Source: RZYX01 sp036654375
Lineage (GTDB): Bacteria; Bacillota; Clostridia; Oscillospirales; Acutalibacteraceae
DNA length: 56,455 bases
Reading direction: 5' to 3'
NCBI GenBank assembly: GCA_036654375.1
Contig: JAVVSD010000011.1
Coordinates: forward strand, 1-56,455
Of this stretch, positions 34,739 to 44,190 are shown piece by piece; the stretch's first letter is position 1, and each line of letters begins with the position of its first letter. A model generated the notes under the pieces. It made no database searches and was not told where the DNA came from. It worked only from the letters and a program-made list of their open reading frames with translations. The translations under genes and the position numbers were made by a program.

Positions 34739-34836
34739 TTGGTAAGGACGAGGTCACCTGTTCGAATCCGGTTAGCAACTCAAATAAGCCATATTATTTA
34801 GTACATTTTTTATGTATTAGTAATATGGTTTTTTAT
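34739..34836 (+). repeat. Right copy of the tRNA-Thr 3'-end direct repeat (putative att remnant)
   Basis: From TTGGTAAGG through the T-arm, acceptor 3' strand and terminator, this copies 29197-29294 with five mismatches. The 5' half of a tRNA is missing and the CCA has changed to CAA, so it cannot make a tRNA. Confidence 0.85.
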
Positions 34837-35444
34837 TTTTAGTGATTCTTTTATATAGTTACTTTAATATATTTGTTTATATTTAATAGTATAGCTGTTT
34901 TAGATAAATTAACATTAATTTATAATTGCTTTTTCAAAATACTTTTATATTTCGCCTATAAAAAATCCATTATTTAGCCACTAAAAGATGAGTATTTGTT
35001 ATTAAAAATTAGAATTTTAATAAACAGATGTATAAATGTTTAACCTTAAATAAATCATATACGTTTAAAATAATTAAAAAAGATTGCAACTGTTATATAT
35101 TGTAACATGAGTCATTTAATATAATAATCATTGTTTAAGATAGTAATTAAAATAGATATTGAAAACAATAGTGGACATATTTTGATATTGTTCATTATAA
35201 AAACAATAATTACTTGTTTATAAAATGACATAATATGAAACAGAAAGGAAAGAGGCTATATGTACGAGCATATGACCAAAATAAAAACAAAAGATTAAAA
35301 GATGGAAACAATAATTGTGAAAATATACAAAAATAAATAATGTTTGATAAATTAATTGACATAAGGGATATGCGTTGGTATACTTTGATTAGCAAATGTA
35401 CTAAAAATGAGCATTTGTCAATAATTTTCAAAGGTTGTGTTTGT
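34837..35444. other. AT-rich intergenic region ahead of the sugar operon
   Basis: No gene is visible. The 17-base palindrome TGTTATATATTGTAACA (35091-35107, arms TGTTA/TAACA) could be an operator for the SorC-type regulator of the operon. No clear promoter boxes could be fixed in this AT-rich stretch. Confidence 0.4.
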
Positions 35445-36392
35445 TTGAGAATTCTGGTTACGTCAGAGTATAGCAAAAAAGGACTGGATAAACTCAAGGA
35501 GTGGTTTGGTGAGATTGAATACATTCCTTGGACAGAAAAAGGAAAAGCGTTGTCAAAAGCGGAACTAATGGAGATTCTTAGCAAATTTAGTCCGGATGGT
35601 ATTATTACTGAACTTGATAATATATCAGCTGAAGTAATTGATAAAAATGAAAATTTAAAGTTCATTGGTGACTGTAGAGGAACTCCATCAAATATCGATT
35701 TAAATGCGGCTAAAAATAGAAATATTCCGGTATTTTATACTCCAGGACGCAACGCGCAGGCTGTTTCGGAACTTTTAGTAGGAATGTTGATAGCATTTTA
35801 CAGAAATCTTATTGATGCAGCAAAATGGACAAAGGGTGGCAACTGGATTGATCCTCCTCCAAAATCATATTATATGTACCAAGGCAATGAACTTTATGGA
35901 AAAACAGTTGGTTTTGTTGGTTTTGGAGCAATTGGTCAGATAACTGCAAAGATGCTAAGGGGCTTTGGTTGTGAGATTTTATACTATGATCCTTTTGTCA
36001 CTATTGATGATAAAAACATAAAATCTGTTACTATTGATGAAATTTTTAAACATTCAGATATCGTAACGGTTCATCTTCCAGTACTTGATACCACAAAAGG
36101 AATGGTAAGTAAAGAGCTTATTTCAAAAATGAAAAGCAGTGCTATCATAGTAAATACAGCGAGAATGGCAGTTATGGACAGCGAAGCATTATATGAAGCA
36201 TTAAAGAACAAGAACATAAGAGGTGCAATAATAGATGTGTTTAATCACGAACCTCCAGATGCTAATGATTTTAGAATTATAGAACTTGAAAATGTATTGG
36301 CGACACCACATATTTGCGGAGCAACATTTGAAGTCGTTGATCACCAGTCAGATATAATAAATAATCAAATTAAAGATTATTTTAAATTATAA
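35445..36392 (+). CDS. D-isomer-specific 2-hydroxyacid dehydrogenase
   Basis: The open frame extends to 35340, but family homology starts at LRILVTSEYS, so the TTG at 35445 (315 residues, AAAGG about 10 bases upstream) is chosen. The NAD-binding motif is GFVGFGAIGQ, and the acidic residue in YYDPF suggests NAD use. The catalytic set is present: Arg in NTAR, Glu in NHEPP, His in TPHICG. It interconverts a 2-hydroxy acid and a 2-oxo acid. As first gene of a sugar operon, it may feed or drain the 2-oxo acid used by the thiamine-diphosphate enzyme at the other end. Confidence 0.85.
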   Translation: MRILVTSEYSKKGLDKLKEWFGEIEYIPWTEKGKALSKAELMEILSKFSPDGIITELDNISAEVIDKNENLKFIGDCRGTPSNIDLNAAKNRNIPVFYTPGRNAQAVSELLVGMLIAFYRNLIDAAKWTKGGNWIDPPPKSYYMYQGNELYGKTVGFVGFGAIGQITAKMLRGFGCEILYYDPFVTIDDKNIKSVTIDEIFKHSDIVTVHLPVLDTTKGMVSKELISKMKSSAIIVNTARMAVMDSEALYEALKNKNIRGAIIDVFNHEPPDANDFRIIELENVLATPHICGATFEVVDHQSDIINNQIKDYFKL

Positions 36393-36410
36393 AAGAAAGG
36401 AAGAAAACAA

Positions 36411-37469
36411 ATGAAAAAGGTAATTTCACTCATGCTCGCTCTTGTTGTTGCTTTTACTTTAGTCGGTTGCACAATTGGTTCGGACGATGGTAAAACAACA
36501 GACGCAGGTAAGAAACCAAACAAGGGAGGTACCTCAGCCTCAAGTGGTATGACAGGCATACTTGATGGCGCATCAGTTCCTTCGCTTAAAGGCAAAAAAA
36601 TCGGAATCGCAGTTATCGGAACAACCAACAACTTTGACCGTACAGCATACAATGCTATGATTGATCGTGTCAAGGAACTTGGAGGAGAACCAGTAGGTGT
36701 TGACGGCGAAAGAAATGATCAGAAGCACATTGCCGACATTGAAAACTTGCTTACACAGGATGTTGACGCTATTGTAAAGATGTTGGGAGATTCAGCAGTT
36801 TACGAGCCAGTACTTAAGAAAGTACACGACAAGAAGGTTCCACTATTCACAGTTGACCATCCAAGTACTTATAGCATTTGTAATGCTACATCCGACAACT
36901 ACAGTATCGGCTCTACTCTCGCAAGAACAATATTCGAGGATATGGGTGGAGAAGGTATGGTAGCAGCATTTAACGGATTCTATGGAGTTCGTGCACCAGC
37001 TATTAGATACGATATGCTCAAGTATGTAGCAAAAGATTATCAAAAAATTTCTTTCCTTACCCCTGATTTACAGGATATAACTCCTGGTACAGTTGAAGAT
37101 GCTTACAAAAAGATTCAGGACCTTATGACTAAATATCCCGAAGGCTCACAGCTTAAGGCAATAACCGCAACATGGGATATACCAGGAATAGGTGCAGCTC
37201 AGGCTATTGATGCAGCTGGTAGAAAAGACATTAAAGTTTATGGTATTGATGGTGATCCAACAGCTCTTGCTATGGTAAAAGACCCTAAATCATCATATCA
37301 GGCTGTTATGTGCCAGAACCCAAAAACAATAGGTATTGCAATTATCGATCAGGTTGCCAGACATCTTGGCGGCAAAGATGTTCCATCAGCAGTTTATGTT
37401 GAGCCAATTTTGGTTACAAAGCAGAACTATAATACAGCAATTGAAAAGCTTTACGGCGAGAAGAAATAG
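36411..37469 (+). CDS. Sugar-binding lipoprotein of an ABC importer (RbsB/LsrB-like)
   Basis: The 352-residue protein has a signal peptide with lipobox LVGC (about Cys20), a Gly/Ser/Lys-rich linker, and a periplasmic-binding-protein fold typical of ribose-class importers: KKIGIAVIGTTNNFDRTAYNAM at the start and the hinge-region TWDIPGIGAAQAID and VYGIDGDPTAL. It catches a sugar-like ligand outside the cell. A hairpin after the gene probably protects its mRNA, giving more binding protein than ATPase. The ligand is unknown. Confidence 0.9.
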   Translation: MKKVISLMLALVVAFTLVGCTIGSDDGKTTDAGKKPNKGGTSASSGMTGILDGASVPSLKGKKIGIAVIGTTNNFDRTAYNAMIDRVKELGGEPVGVDGERNDQKHIADIENLLTQDVDAIVKMLGDSAVYEPVLKKVHDKKVPLFTVDHPSTYSICNATSDNYSIGSTLARTIFEDMGGEGMVAAFNGFYGVRAPAIRYDMLKYVAKDYQKISFLTPDLQDITPGTVEDAYKKIQDLMTKYPEGSQLKAITATWDIPGIGAAQAIDAAGRKDIKVYGIDGDPTALAMVKDPKSSYQAVMCQNPKTIGIAIIDQVARHLGGKDVPSAVYVEPILVTKQNYNTAIEKLYGEKK

Positions 37470-37481
37470 TATAGCACTTGA

Positions 37482-37511
37482 GTGGCAAGGCTCATGAGAG
37501 TGCCTTGCCAC
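37482..37511 (+). other. Intercistronic mRNA hairpin after the binding-protein gene
   Basis: GTGGCAAGGC (37482-37491) pairs perfectly with GCCTTGCCAC (37502-37511), and the inner CTC/GAG extend the stem. There is no T-run, so it more likely stabilises the upstream message than ends it. Confidence 0.7.
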
Positions 37512-37539
37512 CCAACTTTACAAGAAAGCGAGACTTAAT

Positions 37540-39042
37540 ATGAATCAAGAAAATATTTTAGAGATGCGAAATATAACTAAAGTTTTTCCTGGTGTTGTAG
37601 CACTGGATAATGTTGATTTAACAGTAGGTCCGTGCGAAATTCATGGTCTTGTAGGTGAAAATGGAGCCGGAAAATCAACACTAATGAAAATACTTTCCGG
37701 ATTATATTCACACGATGAGGGAACAGTTGAATTTTGTGGAAAGAAGTACAAAAAGATAACGACAAAATTAATTGAAGAAATCGGCATAAGTATTATTCAT
37801 CAGGAAAGGCAAGTTGTGTCGTTCCTAACAGTAGCCGAAAGCTTATTCCTTGGTATTGAACCGACAAAATCATTTCTGAAGCTGATGTCAAGAAAAGAAA
37901 TCGAGAAAAAAGCTTCAGATATCATTGAAGAGAAAGTCGGCGTGCAAATTAATGGTGGTAAGCTAATGTCTGATCTTACGGTTGGTGAGCAACAGCTTGT
38001 TCAGATATGTAGGGCACTGATGAATAATCCTAAATTAGTTATCTTTGATGAACCTACAGCGGTGCTTGCCCAGAAAGAAGCAAATAAACTTTTTGAGATT
38101 ATCAGAGAGCTAAAGAAAACTGTATCCGTAATTTATATTTCACATTACTTTGGAGAAATTCTCGACTTATGTGATAAGGTTACAGTTCTTAAAAACGGTA
38201 AAAAAGTTAGCACTGTTTCGACACAGGGAATGACAATTGAGGATCTTGTAGTAATAATGGTTGGCAAGGATGTCAAGAAGCAATATCCTAACAAAAATAG
38301 AAAACTAGGTGATACCGTCTTGGAAGTTAAGAACATTTCAGATGACGGTAATTTTAAAAATATTAATTTTGATATCAAGGCTGGAGAAATTGTTGGCTTA
38401 ACCGGACTTATGGGTTCAGGACATTCAGATATAGGTGAAGTATTATTTGGAAATAAATCACTTGTTGATGGCGAAATAGTCTGGAAAGGCGAGAGCATTA
38501 AAAAAATGATTCCAGAAAAAGCTGTTAAAAAGAGAATTGCCTATGTTCCAGAGGATAGACGCCGAAGAGGTGTTATTCCCACTCTTTCTGTAATGGAAAA
38601 TATAACTCTTCCAAGCTTAGAAAAAGTATCTATTAAAGGATTTATTAAACACGCACAAGAAAAAGCAGAAACAACAGAGTTGTCAGAAAAACTTTCAATT
38701 AAAACTCCTAATGTTGAGGAACTTTGTGGTCTACTTAGTGGAGGTAATCAGCAAAAGGTTGTTATTGCCAAATGGCTTCAGGCTGATTCGCAACTATATA
38801 TACTTAATCAGCCAACTTCTGGTGTGGACATAGGTGCAAGAGCAGAAATCTATTCTCTTATAGATATGATGGCAAAGCAGGGAAGTGCAGTTTTGCTTAT
38901 TTCGCAGGATATACAGGAGATTGTAGGATTATCAAATCGGATAATCACAATTTTTAGAGGCGAAATCAGGCACGAATTTACTAATGTTACCGAGGAAATT
39001 ACCGATAAGGTTATAGTCTCGACAATGGGAGGTAGCATATGA
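37540..39042 (+). CDS. Sugar ABC importer ATPase with two nucleotide-binding domains (RbsA-like)
   Basis: The 500-residue protein has two fused ATP-binding domains. The first shows Walker A GENGAGKST, signature LTVGEQQ, Walker B LVIFDEPT and a switch His in YISHYF. The second has MGSGHSD in place of Walker A and the LSGGNQQKVVIAKWL signature, with NQPTSGVD replacing the catalytic Walker B. This asymmetry is normal for RbsA/MglA/LsrA. It overlaps the first permease by 4 bases. Confidence 0.93.
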   Translation: MNQENILEMRNITKVFPGVVALDNVDLTVGPCEIHGLVGENGAGKSTLMKILSGLYSHDEGTVEFCGKKYKKITTKLIEEIGISIIHQERQVVSFLTVAESLFLGIEPTKSFLKLMSRKEIEKKASDIIEEKVGVQINGGKLMSDLTVGEQQLVQICRALMNNPKLVIFDEPTAVLAQKEANKLFEIIRELKKTVSVIYISHYFGEILDLCDKVTVLKNGKKVSTVSTQGMTIEDLVVIMVGKDVKKQYPNKNRKLGDTVLEVKNISDDGNFKNINFDIKAGEIVGLTGLMGSGHSDIGEVLFGNKSLVDGEIVWKGESIKKMIPEKAVKKRIAYVPEDRRRRGVIPTLSVMENITLPSLEKVSIKGFIKHAQEKAETTELSEKLSIKTPNVEELCGLLSGGNQQKVVIAKWLQADSQLYILNQPTSGVDIGARAEIYSLIDMMAKQGSAVLLISQDIQEIVGLSNRIITIFRGEIRHEFTNVTEEITDKVIVSTMGGSI

Positions 39043-40016
39043 AAAATTCAATAGCCAAAAAATCGCTGGATATATTGGTATCCTACGGTGGATATATAGC
39101 ATTTGTTGTTATGGTATTGGTGTTCTTTATAAACAAACCAACCATATTTTTTACTCCAAACAATATATTGAACATAATTGTTCAGTCAAGTGTTCTGGGA
39201 ATTGTATCATGTGGTATGACGGTTATACTTATTGGCGGAGGAACACATGTTATAAAGGGTGGAATTGACCTGTCCCTTGCAAACAACCTTGCATTGGGAG
39301 CAACAGTAACGGCACTGCTTATTCAAAAAGGTTTTAGCTTTTTTGCAGCGTTTGGAATTTCATTCTTAATAAGTTTACTTATTGGCGTTATTAACGCAAT
39401 TGCAGTTGTTAAACTCAAGGTTGCACCATTATTAGTAACTCTTTCTATGATGTATGTACTTAACGGAATCAGTATTAGTATTTCCAACAACTCCGTTGTA
39501 AGCGTAACACATCCAATTCTTCAGGGGATTGCAAATGGAAGATTCTTAGGAATGCCAATTATTGTTTGGTTCTTTATAGTTATATTTATAGTTCTTTATA
39601 TCGCAATGAATAAAACTTCCTTTGGAAATAGGGCATATGCAACGGGAGGAAACAAGGCAGCTGCAATTGCAGCCGGTATTAACGCTGATAAAATAGTTAT
39701 GTTAACTTACATAATAGCAGCGGCAACAGCATCAATTTCAGGATTACTTTCAGATGCAAGACTGACAGGAAGTGTTCCCGGAATGGGTGATACAATGTTC
39801 CTTGATGTTATGCTTATTGCATATATGAGTGCAATTTTCTCAAAGAAGGCGGTTCCAAACATTACAGGAGCCTTAATCAGTTCACTCTTTGTTGGAATGA
39901 TTTCAAACGGATTTACACTCATGAATGTCCCATCATACTGGATTTATGCAATTAAGGGTGTATTAATTCTTATTTCAGTTTCACTTACTTCATTTAGAGC
40001 AAGGAGGAGTAATTAA
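39039..40016 (+). CDS. Sugar ABC importer permease, first subunit
   Basis: The 325-residue membrane protein belongs to the RbsC/LsrC branch of BPD_transp_2 permeases: GGGTHVIKGGIDLSLANNLALGA (the usual GGIDLS motif) and the coupling segment ATGGNKAAAIAAGINADK. About nine or ten membrane helices are predicted. It is co-translated with the ATPase through an ATGA overlap and lies 2 bases ahead of the second permease. Confidence 0.92.
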   Translation: MKNSIAKKSLDILVSYGGYIAFVVMVLVFFINKPTIFFTPNNILNIIVQSSVLGIVSCGMTVILIGGGTHVIKGGIDLSLANNLALGATVTALLIQKGFSFFAAFGISFLISLLIGVINAIAVVKLKVAPLLVTLSMMYVLNGISISISNNSVVSVTHPILQGIANGRFLGMPIIVWFFIVIFIVLYIAMNKTSFGNRAYATGGNKAAAIAAGINADKIVMLTYIIAAATASISGLLSDARLTGSVPGMGDTMFLDVMLIAYMSAIFSKKAVPNITGALISSLFVGMISNGFTLMNVPSYWIYAIKGVLILISVSLTSFRARRSN

Positions 40017-40017
40017 G

Positions 40018-41022
40018 ATGGTAAAGAAAAAAATAAGTTTTTCAGAAAATATATTTAAATATTCAACCATTTTCTTCCTTGTTCTCGTTTGTTTAATTCT
40101 TACTTTTGCAACAGATCAGTTTTTGACACCGTCTAATCTTGTAAATATACTTAGCCAATGCTCTATACTTGCAATTGTTGCATCAGGTCTTTGTTTTATA
40201 GTAGCAATAGGTGGTATCGATCTTTCACTTACTTTTTCATATGACCTTGGAGCATTAGTTTCAATATTGCTTATGTCAATGGGACTTCCATGGTATGTAG
40301 CATTTGCAAGTGGAATTCTTGCTGGAGCAATGCTTGGAGTTCTTAATGGTTTCCTTGTTACAAAAGCAAAGATTCCAATTTTTATTGCAACTCTTGGAAC
40401 TATGTATATCGGAGAAAGTGTGCAAAAAATAGTAACACAAGGCGGACAACCAATTTATCTTCCCGATATGCCGGAAGCATTTAAATTTCTTGGCAAGGGC
40501 AGTTTGCTTGTAATAAACACTCCTGATGGAAGAATTGATTTCAAGTTTGCAATCTTGATTGCAGTAATTGTCGCAATTATAGTTCATATAATTCTTTCAA
40601 AAACAACTTTCGGAAGAAAACTGTTTACTATCGGAGCACAACCAGAAGCAGCAGTTCTTTGTGGCGTTCCAACAAACAGATACATAGTTATCGCATTTAT
40701 AATCTGCGGTGCAATCTGTGCGTTTGGTGGAATGGTTAACTCATCAATGTTAACATCATATCTTCCATCAAGCGGTAAGTATTATTTGATGGACGCAATT
40801 GGTGCAGTATTTATTGGTTGCACATTGAATAAGAGAGGGTTTGCAAATATTTCTGGCACAATGGTTGGAGTTATGTTCTTTGGAATTATTTCAAACGGTC
40901 TTAACTTGCTTAACATTCCTTTCTCATGGCAAAGTGTTGCAAGAGGGTTATTGATTTTAATAATTCTTGCACTTGATTCGTACAAAAAAAATGTTGTTAT
41001 AAACAAGAAACCAAGGAGATGA
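40018..41022 (+). CDS. Sugar ABC importer permease, second subunit
   Basis: The 334-residue paralogue of the preceding permease has the same GGIDLSL motif (in VAIGGIDLSLTFSYDLGA) and coupling segment TIGAQPEAAVLCGVP. Two different permeases, as in LsrC/LsrD, differ from the RbsC homodimer and support an Lsr-like or pentose-type importer. A GGAGG site overlaps the end of the first permease gene. Confidence 0.92.
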   Translation: MVKKKISFSENIFKYSTIFFLVLVCLILTFATDQFLTPSNLVNILSQCSILAIVASGLCFIVAIGGIDLSLTFSYDLGALVSILLMSMGLPWYVAFASGILAGAMLGVLNGFLVTKAKIPIFIATLGTMYIGESVQKIVTQGGQPIYLPDMPEAFKFLGKGSLLVINTPDGRIDFKFAILIAVIVAIIVHIILSKTTFGRKLFTIGAQPEAAVLCGVPTNRYIVIAFIICGAICAFGGMVNSSMLTSYLPSSGKYYLMDAIGAVFIGCTLNKRGFANISGTMVGVMFFGIISNGLNLLNIPFSWQSVARGLLILIILALDSYKKNVVINKKPRR

Positions 41023-41026
41023 TTAT

Positions 41027-41713
41027 ATGTCATACAATTATATGGGTGACATGGAAGCAAAGGAAATCATATGCGAGATAGGGAAAAGAGCATATGCAAA
41101 AGGCTTTGTTAGTGGTAGTGATGGAAATATATCCGTTAGAGTAGGTGCAAATGAAGTATGGGCGACCCCAACAGGGGTAAGCAAAGGATTCATGACACCT
41201 GAAATGCTTGTTAAGCTGGACCTTGACGGAAATGTGCTTGAAGAAGGTACTCTTCCACCTACTTCTGAAATAAAAATGCATTTAAGAGTCTTTAAAGAAA
41301 ATTCAGATGTTATGGGAGTGGTTCACGCGCATCCACCTTATGGAACAGCTTATGCAACAGCAGGAATAACTCTTGATGAAGCATTGATGGGTGAAGGAGT
41401 TGTATTTCTTGGCGTTATTCCTTGTGCAACTTATGCAACACCTGGCACACAAGATGTTCCCGACTCAGTAGCTCCATATTGCAATGATTACAATGGTTGC
41501 TTCCTTGGAAACCATGGTACTTTGACATGGGGAGATAATCCTCTTGAAGCATACTATAGACTTGAATCTCTTGAGCAAGCGTGTAAAATTCATATGTTAC
41601 TTCATAATGTTATCAATAAAATCAATCCTCTAACACAGGACGATGTTGACAAGCTTTATGGCATAAGGGTAAAAGCCAACTTTAAACGCGGCGGAACAAT
41701 GAAAATTTTATAA
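41027..41713 (+). CDS. Class II aldolase/adducin-family protein (FucA/AraD-like)
   Basis: The 228-residue protein has the FucA/AraD features: GSDGNISVRV for phosphate binding, the PTSEIKMHL segment with the catalytic Glu, the zinc ligands in VHAHPPYGTAYA and a third His in GNHGTLTWG. Family members cleave ketose-1-phosphates to dihydroxyacetone phosphate and an aldehyde, epimerise ribulose-5-phosphate, or decarboxylate 3-oxo-tetronate-4-phosphate. With an FGGY kinase downstream, a phosphorylated sugar is the likely substrate. Which reaction it performs is open. Confidence 0.9.
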   Translation: MSYNYMGDMEAKEIICEIGKRAYAKGFVSGSDGNISVRVGANEVWATPTGVSKGFMTPEMLVKLDLDGNVLEEGTLPPTSEIKMHLRVFKENSDVMGVVHAHPPYGTAYATAGITLDEALMGEGVVFLGVIPCATYATPGTQDVPDSVAPYCNDYNGCFLGNHGTLTWGDNPLEAYYRLESLEQACKIHMLLHNVINKINPLTQDDVDKLYGIRVKANFKRGGTMKIL

Positions 41714-41777
41714 TTCTATAGTTAAAACGCAATTATTAATATATAATGGAAGAAAATAATTGCTAAGGGGAATAAAA

Positions 41778-42713
41778 ATGAGTTATATAAGCATGCGTGA
41801 TGAAAAAGAAAAAAGGCTTTTTTTAGAAAAAATTGCAAAAATGTATTACATTAACGAGATGAAACAGAATGAGATTGCCGATCAATTCTCAATAGGTCGT
41901 TCATCTGTAGCTCGTTTTTTGAAAGAGGCAAATGAGCTTGGCATAGTTGAAATTCATGTGAACTCAATATTTGATTCAGAACGCTACAATGATCTGGAGC
42001 ATGATATATTATCCAAGTATAAAATCAAAGATTGTCTTGTTGTAAATAGAGAAAAAGGTAAAATCGCAAATTCCGTAATTGCACAATATCTCGATGGAGT
42101 TATTCCTTATAAAGGTGTGCTTGGAGTGGGCGGCGGAGAAACAATGTTCGAGCTGGGCAAACATATCTGGAACCTTGACTCCAGACATGAATTGTCAGTT
42201 GTACAACTTTGCGGAAGTCTTGGACAAACCCCAGAAACAAGTGTAACAAAAAACTGGGCGGATGCTCTAAGTGCAAAAGGTGTTTATATGCCTGCCCCTC
42301 TACTCGCACAAAGCAAGGAAAGCAGAGAAATTTTTATGGATGACCCATCAATAAATAGAGCTTTTGAAAAAATAAAAAATCTCAGTGCAATAATTTTGAG
42401 CATTGGTTCTTCGGGGAAAAACCATAAAAACAAATATCTCAGTATGTTTGATAATATAGACTCAGAGGGTGTTTATGAAAGAAGCATTGGCGATATAATG
42501 TTTAGATTCTTTGATGAGTACGGTAACTTCCCGTTTGAAGAACTTAACAGCAGAATTATTGGTGCAACAGTAGAAGACTACCTTTCAACGCCTCTAAAAA
42601 TTGTGGTTGCATATGGTGAAAGAAAAGTGCAAGCACTTACAACTGCATTAGATCATGACTTTATTGATGTTTTGATTACTGATGTTGATACAGCACAAGG
42701 TATCTTGAAATAA
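41778..42713 (+). CDS. SorC/LsrR-family sugar-binding transcriptional regulator
   Basis: The ATG at 41778 (311 residues) has an AAGGGG site and is preferred to an upstream in-frame TTG. A TATAAT at 41742-41747 suggests its own promoter. The N-terminus is a helix-turn-helix (MKQNEIADQFSIGRSSVARFLKEANELG) and the rest is a SorC sugar-phosphate sensor (GVLGVGGGETMFEL, then the LSAIILSIGSSG segment). Such proteins, including LsrR and DeoR of Bacillus, are released from DNA by a phosphorylated sugar, here probably the product of the adjacent kinase. Confidence 0.9.
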   Translation: MSYISMRDEKEKRLFLEKIAKMYYINEMKQNEIADQFSIGRSSVARFLKEANELGIVEIHVNSIFDSERYNDLEHDILSKYKIKDCLVVNREKGKIANSVIAQYLDGVIPYKGVLGVGGGETMFELGKHIWNLDSRHELSVVQLCGSLGQTPETSVTKNWADALSAKGVYMPAPLLAQSKESREIFMDDPSINRAFEKIKNLSAIILSIGSSGKNHKNKYLSMFDNIDSEGVYERSIGDIMFRFFDEYGNFPFEELNSRIIGATVEDYLSTPLKIVVAYGERKVQALTTALDHDFIDVLITDVDTAQGILK

Positions 42714-42736
42714 TTGATTTAGGTAAGGTAATTGAT

Positions 42737-44167
42737 ATGTTTGAGGGATATTTGATAGTTGACATAGGAACAGGAAATACAAGGGCTGGAGTTGCATTAG
42801 CAAATGGAGATTGCATCAGTGTTAGTACGGTTGAAACCAGTTACTACAATGATGATCTTTATCCAGATGCAACAACATTTTCACCCACTGAGATGTGGGA
42901 AAATGTCCTTAAGGTTTCAAAAGATGTTTTATCACGGGCAAAAGATGTTAAAATCAAAGCTATCACTGCAACCAGCGGAAGACAGGGTATAGTCTTGATT
43001 GATAACCAAATGACCCCATATCTCGGCCTGCCAAATATTGATAATAGAGGAATGGATTACGAAGGCTGTTTTAACGATTTCGATTCATACATAAAAGCCG
43101 GAAGATGGGCAAACCGTTATTTTTCAGCTTATAAACTTGTAGGACTTCGTGAAAAAAGAAGGTGTGATTACGAAAGAATCCATAAGATAACAAGTATTTC
43201 TGACTTTATTGGTTTTATGCTAACGGGTAATTTGTGTTATGAGCCAAGTCAGGCGTGTGAAACCCTTCTTTTTAATACTGAAAAAGGATCATGGTCGCCA
43301 GAACTTTGTAAGACATATGGAATAGATATGAAGATTCTTCCCAATGTTTTAGAAAGTGGAACAAAGCTTGGAACAGTCAAAGATTTTATTGCCGATGAGT
43401 TGGGATTAGATAAAGATGTTCCATTTATAGTAGGCGGGTCAGATACATCAGTTGCGGTTGTTGGAACCCATGCAGTACAGGGAGAAATAGTTGTAACATC
43501 AGGAACAACAACTCCAATTACCTTTATATCGGATGAATATGTAGTTGACAGCAATCAAAAATGTTGGACAAACTGTCATCTTGAAAAAGGGAAATTTATT
43601 CTTGAATCAAATGTTGGTGTGACAGGTCTTAATTATCAAAGACTCAAAAAATCGTTTGCTCCAAATATCAGCTATAAGCAGTTAGAGGATGATATGAATC
43701 TTGAAAAAGAGCCAAGGTGTATATGCTCGCTTTCAACAATAAAATTCGAAGAGAACAGACCTCTTTTAAATGGTGCGTTTGTTTTTAATACTCCGGTTGA
43801 ATCTGACCTTGGAGTATCAGACTTTGCTTTAGCATCACTTGCTGATATGGCGTGTGGAATAAAGTCAAATATTGATAATTTGATATCCATAAAAGAGTTT
43901 AAGAAAGATTATATTGTTTGTTGTGGTGGAGGCTTTAACGGTGACATTTTTCCACAGCTTGTGGCTGATTTTACAGAGAAAACTGTTGTGTTAAGACATA
44001 ATTACAGTCAGTCGTCTATAGTTGGATGTGTTAATGTTTGCAACGAATATTTTAAAACCCCACCAACCATTAATAAAGAAGTGAGAAAGTATATACCAAA
44101 GCCCAGAGAATGGAAAAAAGATTACTATAAAAAATGGGCAGAGTTTAGAGAGATAATTAACAAATAG
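42737..44167 (+). CDS. FGGY-family carbohydrate kinase, LsrK-like
   Basis: The 476-residue kinase starts with the phosphate-1 motif VDIGTGNTRAGVALANG and has the second-domain GGSDTSVAVVGTHAV and ADP-binding CCGGGFNGDIFPQLVAD segments. ATSGRQGIVLID, PNIDNRG and SDFIGFMLTGNLCYEPSQA resemble LsrK more than xylulose or fuculose kinases. It should phosphorylate the imported sugar or a derived ketose with ATP. In LsrK, the substrate is autoinducer-2; whether that holds here cannot be decided from sequence. Confidence 0.85.
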   Translation: MFEGYLIVDIGTGNTRAGVALANGDCISVSTVETSYYNDDLYPDATTFSPTEMWENVLKVSKDVLSRAKDVKIKAITATSGRQGIVLIDNQMTPYLGLPNIDNRGMDYEGCFNDFDSYIKAGRWANRYFSAYKLVGLREKRRCDYERIHKITSISDFIGFMLTGNLCYEPSQACETLLFNTEKGSWSPELCKTYGIDMKILPNVLESGTKLGTVKDFIADELGLDKDVPFIVGGSDTSVAVVGTHAVQGEIVVTSGTTTPITFISDEYVVDSNQKCWTNCHLEKGKFILESNVGVTGLNYQRLKKSFAPNISYKQLEDDMNLEKEPRCICSLSTIKFEENRPLLNGAFVFNTPVESDLGVSDFALASLADMACGIKSNIDNLISIKEFKKDYIVCCGGGFNGDIFPQLVADFTEKTVVLRHNYSQSSIVGCVNVCNEYFKTPPTINKEVRKYIPKPREWKKDYYKKWAEFREIINK

Positions 44168-44190
44168 GATTTAACAGGAGGATGATTAAC

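Larger units (their letters stand above)
29197..34836. mobile_element. Small polymorphic-toxin island bounded by a tRNA-Thr 3'-end duplication
   Basis: The segment from the tRNA-Thr anticodon loop to 34836 is bracketed by a 98-base direct repeat (29197-29294 and 34739-34836). Between the copies lie only toxin-tip, immunity-like, degenerate and orphan genes, unlike the intact metabolic operons on each side. This is the usual signature of integration at the 3' end of a tRNA gene. No integrase is left, so the element must have lost it, or it was moved in trans. A tandem tRNA-Thr duplication split by later insertions is the alternative. Confidence 0.65.

Noticed and set aside
34739..34785. A second tRNA-Thr gene
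   Set aside because: Only the 3' half is present; the acceptor 5' strand and D-arm are missing and the CCA is altered.
35340..35444. Upstream ATG (35340) as start of the 2-hydroxyacid dehydrogenase
   Set aside because: The 35 extra residues do not resemble the family, whose first strand begins at RILVTSEYS, and no ribosome site precedes that ATG.
35210..35665. Reverse-strand open frame of 151 codons overlapping the 2-hydroxyacid dehydrogenase start
   Set aside because: It runs through AT-rich intergenic DNA into a well-supported gene and reads as unpatterned hydrophobic sequence.
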